A stretch of 64,000 bases of DNA from Capra hircus (lineage: Eukaryota > Chordata > Mammalia > Artiodactyla > Bovidae). The stretch covers positions 35,149,022 to 35,213,021 of the forward strand of contig NC_030824.1 of NCBI RefSeq assembly GCF_001704415.2, given 5' to 3'. The notes under the pieces were generated by a model that was not told where the DNA came from, did not search any database, and saw only the letters and a program-made list of their open reading frames with translations. Every line of letters begins with the position of its first letter. Within the stretch, counting starts at the first letter, position 1. Both the position numbers and the translations under genes were made by a program. Below, piece after piece: positions 56,230 through 64,000 of this stretch.

Positions 56230-56700
56230 TCTGAGGATAAGATTTCTCTTTCTAAAGAGCCAACACAGCTTGGCAGGGGTTGTACTCCAAAATAAGACAG
56301 AACATAGATCTCCTGATCCCTGAACAAGGAGGGACTTGAGCCATCTTGAATGAGACATGTTGTTTCTGGGTAAATACCTCCAACTAATACCTCAACTTTT
56401 AAAGAAAGTCTCACAGTCCTCAAGGAAAACATTCAGATCGTATAAGATCTCAACAAATGAGCTAAAGAGTTATTGGGGTGGCTATGATCTCTCTTTGGGG
56501 GATCCTTCTCCTGGCAATGGAGAATTTGGAGTTGGTTAATGTCCCTACCAATCCCTGTTAACACAATACTGATGCTGCTTATGATTGCTCCATGTATTGT
56601 TGATTGTCCTTTTTGTCTCTGCCCAGCTTGTCTCAACAAGCTACAACATGCAGTGCCAGTTCAACAAGGATATATAAAACAACAGCCGACTACATAAAAC
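56230..56700 (+). pseudogene. env: ERV env transmembrane-subunit remnant
   Basis: Directly after integrase the sequence resembles the C-terminal end of a gammaretroviral envelope. There is a degraded ectodomain at about 56260-56380 with a double cysteine near 56354, interrupted by stops, then a hydrophobic membrane segment at about 56535-56600 (PVNTILMLLMIAPCIV) and a short tail. The surface subunit and the envelope start are absent. The cysteine that would pair with the doublet is replaced by a stop. Because only short, broken pieces remain, no protein is made. Confidence 0.7.
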
Positions 56701-56856
56701 ATCACTCACCCTTAGATGGACATCGTTAAAAGGACTCTGAGGCTTGAGACTAGCAAGAGGGGGAGGCCCAATGACCCTTGCCATCCCAGTTTAGGCAGAA
56801 TTAGCCAGAGAGACCTCAATGCCCTTATTCCCAAAAAATTGGCCCTCACATCTCTT

Positions 56857-56866
56857 AAGGGGGAAA
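56857..56866 (+). promoter_or_regulatory. Polypurine tract
   Basis: AAGGGGGAAA lies immediately before the TGTTAGG that starts the 3' LTR. This is the position and composition of the plus-strand priming tract of retroviruses. Confidence 0.8.
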
Positions 56867-57269
56867 TGTTAGGTAATTAGAATAGGAAAAAGGAGTCCAG
56901 AGTGGTGGTGGCTAAAAGACAAAGAAGGGAAAACATGCAAAAATAGAACAAAGGAAAGTCCGAGGATCTGAGTGGGACCTCAGGTAAAACAAACAGCCCT
57001 CCTGGCTAGCCCAAAATTTACATAGGGAAGGCTCCGGGAGGAGAAAAAAAAAGAGGAGCCAAAATTGAGCTGGAGCCAAAATTGAGCTGGAGACTTCTCT
57101 TCTCTTAGCATTTTTTGGGTCAGCTTGCCCTCATGCCTCGAGGATGTATTCTCCTTTACTTGCCAAATAAAACTTAGCTGTTACACTTAGCTGTAACACT
57201 GGTCCGTCCATCACTTCAAATTTTTGCTGCAGTGATACAAGACCAAGGAAAATACAAACTCCCCCAACA
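56867..57269 (+). mobile_element. 3' LTR of the ERV, about 403 bases
   Basis: The LTR starts TGTTAGGTAATTAG after the polypurine tract and ends CCCCCAACA. The poly(A) signal AATAAA lies in CCAAATAAAACT at about 57164. It carries two small tandem duplications. AGCCAAAATTGAGCTGG is doubled at about 57057-57091, and ACTTAGCTGT is doubled at about 57172-57194. The second is absent from the 5' LTR remnant. I see no clear TATA box. Confidence 0.85.
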
Positions 57270-58261
57270 CTCAGATGGGCAAACCTTTTTGACCAAAGAT
57301 GTTTTATTTGCACTGTAAGTCATTTCAATTTTTAGAAGATTATGCATATCAATCAAGAATACTTTCCATCCCCTGAGAATTTTGAGATCCTCTCTTTTAA
57401 GGTTTCCCCTTAATGTGGATATATCTAAACAAAGATTCTCTAGAAAGGCCATTATAATTGTAAATTGTCTAAAAGTACACTCATTTTTTCCAGAAGACAC
57501 AACTCCATTTTCCAAAAACTAGGTGGACTCTATCTTGCCTTTGGATTCTCTAAAGCATGTTGATTATGAGGAGCTCTGTTTTCCAAAACCTGTTCTAAAA
57601 CACCGGGAATTATTTTATTCTCTCTTTTGAACAAAATGGGTGACTTACCAGGAAGCTTCATAAAAGCAGATTGAAACACAAAGACAGTGGAGCTTGCGTA
57701 CACAAAGAGAACAGTAAATCAACCTCAAAAATAGCCAGTTATTTTTCAAACAAAATCAGTTTATTCAGGAATAGCAGAACTGTAGTTGAGGACAAGCAAA
57801 CCGGATGAATCACAGGCAAATCTGAAGACGCAAAGGGGAGGTCAGCTTTTATTAGATTTTAAGAGGAAATTAGGGAGGGTTGTTTGGAATAAATTTTTAT
57901 TGAGGAAAAACTCTTTTTGGCTACAAGCTATGCTTAGTGTTTTGCTGTTGAGGCAGGAAGAAATCTTCCTTCCTTTTCTTAAAATCAAGAGAAGAAACGT
58001 CTTCCCCTGCACCAGGAGAAAAGTAACATTCTTACCATCAAAGATAAGAAGTTGTGACAGAATTTTATACAAAGAATTCTACACAAAGAGACCTTGTTAA
58101 AATAATTCTTATCTTCAGGTTATGATGGCAGCTGAGAGCTCTACCTTCTGGGCTTTCTTACCCCATTTGACATGATGTTTCCTTTATTTTCACGGTATAT
58201 ATGTATGAGTCTATTTCTGGATACTCTATTTTGTTCTGATGAAATATTTTTTAATCATGTG
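57270..58261. other. Unassigned stretch after the provirus
   Basis: No gene was recognised. 57740-58190 includes TCAGTTTATTCAGGAATAGC and a long run that could be an old LTR in minus orientation, but I could not match it to a family. The 104-codon plus-strand frame at 57786-58100 shows no domain and is basic in the way of random sequence. Confidence 0.4.
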
Positions 58262-58477
58262 TGCGTGTGTGCTAAGTCACTTCAGTCTTGTCTGACTTTG
58301 TGTGACCCCTACAGACTGTAGCCAACCAGGCTCCTCTGTCCATGGGATTATTCAGGCAAGAATATTGGAGTGGGTTGCCATGACCTCCTCCAGGAAATTG
58401 TCCCAACCCAAGGATCGAACCCACATCTCTTAAGTCTCCTGTATTGTCAGGCAAGGTTTTTAGTAGTGCACCAGCAT
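58262..58477 (-). mobile_element. Bov-tA SINE
   Basis: This is a minus-strand Bov-tA: AGTCACTTCAGTCTTGTCTG (58275), CAGGCTCCTCTGTCCATGGG, a B-box-like GGATCGAACCC at about 58413, and a diverged reverse head. Next to it is a short GTGTGCGTGTGTG run (58259-58271). Confidence 0.88.
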
Positions 58478-58835
58478 TAACTCTAGGCCAATGGAATTCT
58501 ATCTTGATTACTGTATCTTTTTAGTAATTCTTAAAATATAGTAATGGATATCTTAACATTATTTTACTATTTCAAGGTTATTTTCTTAAAGTATTTTATA
58601 GCCCTAAAATTTTAGATTCAGCTTGTAAAATTCTACCAAGACAAAAGCATGTTAGACATTTAAGTTAGGGTTGCATCAAATCTATAGATTTAAGGAGGAT
58701 TGGCATCTTAGCAATACTGAGTTTTCTACTATGTGAATGAACAAGCTTTATATATTTCTGTCCTCTCTTACACAATCAGTGGATCAGGAAATTGTTAAAG
58801 TCACTATAGGGAAAAACAATCAATGGCATCCATTA

Positions 58836-58839
<4 letters not shown>

Positions 58840-58885
<46 letters not shown>

Positions 58886-58890
58886 TACAT
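58840..58890. repeat. (TA)n microsatellite
   Basis: About 19 TA units run from 58840 to 58877 without interruption, then ACACATATATAC. It is self-complementary and likely length-variable. Confidence 0.95.
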
Positions 58891-60511
58891 ATCTTACAAG
58901 CTAGTTGATTTACCTAAATCAACTTGGTCATATTTTTTTTCTCCCAAAGTTACATCCTAGAAAATTTTGTCACAGCCATATTACCTCAGAGGTGAATAAC
59001 TTAATTTATATTAATATAAAATGTATGTTTAATGTGATATATTCTTAGAGTATTATACAACTGTAAAAAGAAACTACTGTTCTATCCAAGAGCATAGATG
59101 AATTGCTTAAATACCCTATTGAGTGAAAAATGTTAATTATAAAGGTATATATATTTACACAGTTACATATTGTTACATTCAAAAATAAGCACACAAAAAA
59201 ATGATCTTTGGTTTTTAAAGACAAAATACTGTTACCTGTTGGGAGAGTCAAGGGCAAGTAATCTTGAAGCAACATGAATGTTTTTGCTATGAATGATATT
59301 TTATTTGGGACATTGGTAGTATTTTTTAAAAATGGGTTAACTGTCATAATCTATTGCTACATCCACTTAAAATCTGTAAACCTTTCTTTATTTTTGGCCT
59401 ACACTAGTATAAATATCTGTTTTAAGAAAGAAAAAACAATATGTATTTAAAAACCTGTCCATCATGGACACCTATACTGTAACTGGTTCCCAGTCATACC
59501 AGGCTCTGCTAGGCACACCTCCGTGGCTCCATGTCTGTGCCTCATACAACCTTGTTTTCCTCAACACATAAAAGGTTTGAAACTCAGAAAAATACGCAGA
59601 TGTTTGATAGTTGGGAGTTTCCTTTCTTTGTGGAAATAGGACTGGATATCATTTAAATGAAGAGTTATTAGAAGATGAGATAGGCTGATTATTCACAAAG
59701 AAAGGATCATTTAAGTTTTAGATCTTTGATGTTTTCCATCTCCTCTTTATGCTTCTTTTTAAAAACTCATGCATATTTCATACATTTGTGTTTTTTCTTT
59801 TCCCTATGCATATAATTTTCTCAGTCTCAAATGCATTTCTCTCTCTGCTTTCCACCTCCTCCTTCAGGATTATCTTTCTTTGAAACTGCTGTACTATTAT
59901 GTTTCTCTTTCATATACAGATTCTATATCTTCCTAAATCGTTATTCATAGTTTAATACATACATTAACACAACCAATTTAATTCCTCTACTTCTCTTATC
60001 CTCCTTTGTCATTCTCAAAATTCATTTTCCCTTTATTGAGTCCTAATTTATCTCCTCATTAATCTTCCATTATGCATAATTTACTTCTAACAATTTTAAT
60101 TTCCTTATGCTTGTTAAGGACTGCTACATAGAAAGGAAGCTTTTTTCCTAGAACTTCCAATTATCTATGAAATTTTCTTGTCACACAAACACACATACAA
60201 GCAGCAAGCTATACTGATAATATTGTCATTTTCACATAACTTCAAAGAAATACCCCAATATTCCATCTTGAGTTCCTAGAACTTATGAATTGCCTGGTAA
60301 TCACTTTCTTTCTCCTGAATTTAAAAAAATATATTAAATTTTCTTACTGTGAACTATATAATGCTAGCTTTTTAAGGTTCTTTTCTATAGGTTTATTAAT
60401 GTGTATATTGCTTTTTGGTTTACTTGTCACTGACTTTTGATTCTAGAAGTTTCTGTTGTTTACCTTCATGCCTTAATAGAAATTTTACATTATGTACTAA
60501 ATGTCAGTTGT

Positions 60512-60534
60512 TACACACACACACACATACACAT
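60512..60534. repeat. (CA)n microsatellite
   Basis: TACACACACACACACACA followed by TACACA makes a short dinucleotide run. Confidence 0.95.
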
Positions 60535-60549
60535 TCTACAATGGAATTG

Positions 60550-60570
60550 TTCTTTCTTTCTTTCTTTTTT
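60550..60570. repeat. (TTTC)n microsatellite
   Basis: Four TTTC units are followed by a T run. Confidence 0.9.
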
Positions 60571-61040
60571 TAATTATTGACTCCTGTGTTCAGATTGTTG
60601 TGTTTTATACCTAGGGGTTAGCCATTATTTTTATATTTTATGTTAATTATCACCTTCCTTTTTGAATTTGTATGATATTCAGGCAATAATTCACTTTGAC
60701 ATATTTGTTACATGGCTCACTCAATTCTGATTTTTGCTTGTGACTCAGATATTTTTATTGTTCTCTGCAATTTTATGACTTGAATAATGCGTTCTGGTTC
60801 CTCTCTCTTTTGTTCCTGTCTGATGCATTTTCAGTTCTCATTTCACATACTTCCACCTTGATGTCTCACTATTACCGTATCCATTCTCTTTACTGCCACT
60901 TTCTTCTTCTTCCAAATTTCAGAACGGAAACAGCTTCCGGATGATTTTCTACTTTTTTTCCTTCTTCAAATCCAGTAGTTCCAGGAATAAACGTGTTTCT
61001 TATTGTTTTTCTCCTCCACCTGATCTCTCTCCTACTGATT

Positions 61041-61920
61041 TAGTTCAGTTCAGTTCAGTTCGGTTGCTCAGTCGTGTCTTTGCGACCCCATGAATCACAG
61101 CACGCCAGACCTCCCTGTCCATCACCATCCCCTGGAGTTCACTCAGACTCACGTCCATCAAGTCCGTGATGCCATCCAGCCACCTCATCCTCTGTCGTCC
61201 CCTTCTCCTCCTGCCCCCAATCGCTCCCAGCATCAGAGTCTTTTCCAATGAGTCAACTCTTCCTATGAGGTGGCCAAAGTACTGGAGCTTCAGCTTTAGC
61301 ATCATTCCTTCCAAAGAAATCCCAGGGTTGATCTCCTTCAGAATGGACTGGTTGGATCTCCTTGCAATCCAAGGGACTCTCAAAAGTCTTCTCCAACACC
61401 ACAGTTCAAAAGCATCAATTCTTCAGTGCTCAGCCTTCTTCACAGTCCAACTCTCACATCCATACATGACCACAGGAAAAACCATAGCCTTGGCTAGACG
61501 GACCTTAATCGGCAAAGTAATGTCTCTCCTTTTGAATATATTATCTAGGTTGGTCATAACTTTTCTTCCAAGGAGTAAGCGTCTTTTAATTTCATGGCTG
61601 CAGTCAGCACCTGCAGTGATTTTGGAGCCCCAAAAAATAAAGTCTGACACTGTTTCTACTGTTTCCCCATCTATTTCCCATGAAGTGATGGGACCAGCTG
61701 CCATGATCTTCGTTTTCTGAATGTTGAGCTTTAAGCCAACTTTTTCGCTCTCCTCTTTCACTTTCATCAAAAGGCTTTTTAGCTCCTCTTCACTTTCTGC
61801 CATAAGGGTGGTGTCATCTGCATATCTGAGGTTATTGATATTTCTCCCAGTAATCTTGATTCTAGCTTGTGTTTCTTCCAGCCCAGCGTTTCTCATGATG
61901 TACTCTGCATATAAGTTAAA
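61041..61920 (-). mobile_element. BovB (-) 3' part with target-site duplication
   Basis: The minus-strand BovB tail is at 61041 (three AGTTC units and GGTTGCTCAGTCGTGTC). The copy runs back through the C-terminal part and the RT catalytic region to the TATGCAGAGTACATCATG block, and ends near 61920. The minus-strand frame 61423-61896 (157 codons) keeps NLRYADDTTLMAESEEELKS and YGCESWTVKKAEH in one open frame; frame 61045-61383 continues the C-terminus after a frameshift. TCCTACTGATT at 61030-61040 is repeated at 61964-61974. Confidence 0.94.
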
Positions 61921-61963
61921 TATATATAAATATAAATATATATAAGTTAAATAAGTTAAATAA
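61911..61963. repeat. Repeated filler at the BovB 5' junction
   Basis: ATAAGTTAAA, the last BovB-derived bases (61911-61920), recurs at 61942-61951 and 61951-61960 with TATATAAATATAAATATA between. This filler lies inside the target duplication, so it was probably made during the insertion, or expanded later as a simple repeat. Confidence 0.85.
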
Positions 61964-62270
61964 TCCTACTGATTAGGCTTCTTTTATTGTTTATATACAG
62001 TTATTCTGAAATACATTCTCTTTTCTTATAAATCTACTTTAATGTTTTTTGCATATTTTCAGTGTCATTTAAATACATTACCTGTAATATTATTGTGTAG
62101 TCAGTGAGAGTATGATTCAAGTTTTGATCTATAAACTAAAATTGTTCAGCTTTCAATAAATTATTTGACATCCTAATTGTGCTCTTTTAAAAAGTACGCT
62201 AATCATGTCACTTTCATACATTGATGACAGGATGTGAGAATTAAATATTTTAACATATATTATGACCTCA

Positions 62271-62788
62271 GAAAGTTATGATCAACCTAGATGGCATATT
62301 AAAAAGCAGAGACATTACTTTGCCAACAAAGGTCCATCTAGTCAAGGCTATGGTTTTTCCAGTGGTCATGTATGGATGTGAGAGCTGGACTATAAAGAAA
62401 GCGAAGTGCAGAAGAATTGTTGCTTTTGAACTGTGGTGTTGGAGAAGACTCTTGAGAGTCCCTTGGACTGCAAGGAGATCCAACCAGTCCATCCCACAGG
62501 AGATCAGTCCTGGGTGTTCATTGGAAGGACTGATGTTGAAGCTGAAACTCCAATATTTTGGCCACCTCATGTGAAGAGCTGGCTCATTTGAAAAGACCCT
62601 GATGCTTGGAGGGATTGGGGGCAGGAGAAGAAGGGGATGACAGGGGATGAGATGGTTGGATGATATCACCAACTCAATGGACATGGGTTTGGGTGGACTC
62701 TGGGAGTTGGTGATGGACAGGGAGGCCTGGCATGCTGCAGTTCATGGGGTCGCAAAATGGAAGACATGACTGAGTGACTGAACTGAAC
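62271..62788 (+). mobile_element. BovB (+) 3' fragment
   Basis: This is a 5'-truncated BovB starting GAAAGTTATGATCAACCTAG and ending GACTGAGTGACTGAACTGAA near 62788. The frame 62278-62574 keeps the C-terminal KSRDITLPTKVHLVKAM, GCESWTIKKAKCRR and RVPWTARRSNQSI blocks, then ends at a TGA after HLM. No catalytic RT motif is present. The minus-strand 138-codon frame is antisense. Confidence 0.92.
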
Positions 62789-62884
62789 CAACACTAATAT
62801 TGTTGAGAATTTTTAAAATGCTAGTTCTTTTGTTGATACTACTATATGTTGAAATAAAAAAAGACAAGAGGTTAGAAATTTTAT

Positions 62885-64000
62885 TCTTGTTAATATAAAT
62901 TTATTTATTTTAATTGGAGGCTAATTACTTTACAATATTGTATTGGTTTTGCCATACATCAACATCAATCTGCCATTGGTATACACGTGTTCCCCATCCT
63001 GAACCCCCCTCCCACCTCCCTCCCCGTATCATCCCTCTGGGTCATCCAAGTGCACCAGCCCCAAGCATCCTGTATCATGCATCAAACCTAGACTGGCGAT
63101 TCATTTCATATATGATATTATACATGTTTCAATGCCATTCTCCCAAATCATCACACCCTCTCCCTCTCCCACAGAGCCCAAAAGACTGTTTTATACATCT
63201 GTGTCTCTTTTGCTGTCTTGCATACAGGGTTATCATTACCATCTTTCTAAATTCCATATATATGCATTAGTAAACTGTATTGGTGTTTTTCTTTCTGGCT
63301 TACTTCACTCTGTATAATAGGCTCCAGTTTCATCCACCTCATTAGAACTGATTCAAATGTATTCTTTTTAATGGCTGAGTAATATTCCATTGTGTATATG
63401 TACCACAGCTTTCTTATCCATTCATCTGCTGATGGACATCTAGGTTGCTTCCAATTCCTGGCTATTATAAACAGTGCTGTGATGAACATTGGGGTACACG
63501 TGTCTCTTTCAATTCTGGTTTCCTCCGGCACGTATGCCCAGCAGTGGGATTGCTGGGTCATAAGGCAGTTCTATTTCCAGATTTTTAAGGAATCTCCACA
63601 CTGTTCTCCATAGTGGCTGTACTAGTTTGCATTCCAACCAACAGCGTAAGAGGGTTCCCTTTTCTCCACACCCTCTCCAGCATTTATTGCTTGTAGACTT
63701 TTGGATCGCTGCCATTCTGACTGACATGAAATGGTACCTCATTGTGGTTTTGATTTGCATTTCTCTGATAATGAGTGATGTTGAGCATCTTTTCATGTGT
63801 TTGTTAGCCATCTGTATGTATTCTTTGGAGAAATGTCTGTTTAGTTCTTTCATCCATTTTTTGATTGGGTCATTTATTTTCCTGGAATTGAGCTGCATAA
63901 GTTGCTTGTATATTTTTGAGATTAGTTCTTTGTCAGTTGCTTCATTTGCTATTATTTTCTCCCATTCTGAAGGCTCTCTTTTCACCTTGCTTACAGTTTC
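62885..64000 (-). mobile_element. L1 (-) 3' end, continues beyond the window
   Basis: This is the last 1.1 kb of a minus-strand L1, running off the window end. The 3' UTR (62885-63439) closely resembles that of the L1 at 34377 (AACCCCCCTCCCACCTCCCT at 63001), so they are the same family. The coding part starts at 63440. Confidence 0.92.
63440..64000 (-). pseudogene. L1 ORF2 C-terminal part, cut by the window end
   Basis: On the minus strand the frame from 63985 to 63509 is open for 158 codons: KREPSEWEKIIANEATDKEL, NRHFSKEYIQMANKHMKRCS, then the cysteine-rich CWRGCGEKGTLLRCWLECKL and VWRFLKNLEIELPYDPAIPL. This is the ORF2 C-terminal zinc-knuckle-like region. It breaks by a stop at about 63508, and coding resumes to the EAT-stop codons near 63440. 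The part upstream lies outside the window, so I cannot say if the rest is intact. Confidence 0.88.

Larger units (their letters stand above)
49991..57269 (+). mobile_element. Degraded ERV1 (gammaretrovirus-like) provirus
   Basis: This is an old plus-strand provirus of about 7.3 kb. The order is a truncated 5' LTR, leader, gag, pol, an env end, a polypurine tract and a 3' LTR. The gammaretroviral type is inferred from the capsid homology region, the gag-pol order and a transmembrane protein of the gamma/ERV1 kind. All genes carry stops or frameshifts. Most of reverse transcriptase and the surface-protein part of env are absent. The two LTRs differ at many positions in their shared part, so the insertion is old. 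A SINE and apparently another LTR were inserted later. No infectious or coding capacity remains. Confidence 0.88.
58478..61029. other. AT-rich unassigned stretch with microsatellites
   Basis: This is about 2.5 kb of AT-rich DNA with no named repeat, gene or RNA that I can support. It contains the (TA)n, (CA)n and (TTTC)n runs listed separately. Frame 59045-59347 (-) has no domain. Confidence 0.45.

Noticed and set aside
57786..58100. 104-codon plus-strand frame after the provirus
   Set aside because: There is no recognisable domain, and it overlaps a 76-codon frame on the other strand. It is compatible with chance in sequence of this composition.
1..64000. An undescribed multi-gene system (defence, biosynthesis or similar)
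   Set aside because: All coding traces belong to BovB, L1, Tigger or an ERV, and all are broken. There is no operon-like or clustered set of unknown genes.

Overview
This window looks like intergenic DNA from a ruminant, most likely a bovid. I found no host protein-coding exon and no RNA gene. The assignment rests on repeat families seen directly: at least thirteen BovB (RTE-class) LINE copies, many Bov-tA / BovA / BovA2 SINEs with their CAGCAG tails, artiodactyl-type L1 copies and endogenous retroviral LTRs. The sequence does not let me separate cattle, sheep, goat and their relatives. My called BovB intervals alone add up to about 16 kb, roughly a quarter of the window.

Layout. 1-4.4 kb is a BovB pile-up: one plus-strand copy, then a second plus-strand copy split by a minus-strand copy that has a small inverted 5' end. 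4.4-13.3 kb is AT-rich DNA with scattered SINEs, one BovB tail and an L1 3' end. 13.37-16.53 kb is a near full-length but decayed BovB. 18.2-21.9 kb joins the 5' part of an L1 (5' UTR plus start of ORF1) directly to the 3' part of a BovB. 22-26 kb holds SINEs, a BovB tail and an old L2.

The central block (27.3-48.5 kb) is a nested stratigraphy. An old plus-strand L1 is broken by a Tigger-like DNA transposon (29090-45032). The Tigger is itself split by an L1 with an inverted 5' end, a 3-kb BovB, a nearly full-length minus-strand L1 (34377-44358, flanked by a 16-base target duplication) and a SINE. That L1 in turn carries a SINE, a solo LTR and another BovB.

48.6-50 kb is an old minus-strand L1. 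49991-57269 is a degraded gammaretrovirus-like (ERV1) provirus: truncated 5' LTR, gag, a pol that lacks most of reverse transcriptase but keeps protease, RNase H and integrase remnants, an env reduced to its transmembrane end, a polypurine tract and a 3' LTR. 57.3-61 kb is mostly unassigned AT-rich DNA with microsatellites. The window closes with two BovB tails and the 3' kilobase of a minus-strand L1.

Every open frame of note is a fragment of a retrotransposon or retrovirus, or the antisense shadow of one, and none is intact. The parts work together only as an insertion history: BovB and L1 enzymes made the insertions, and the SINEs used that machinery. I found no candidate for a new biological system. 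The most informative signals are the nested chronology, two apparent 5'-inversion (twin-priming) events, and possible L1/BovB chimeric junctions. Consensus comparisons are from memory of the families; no database search was run.
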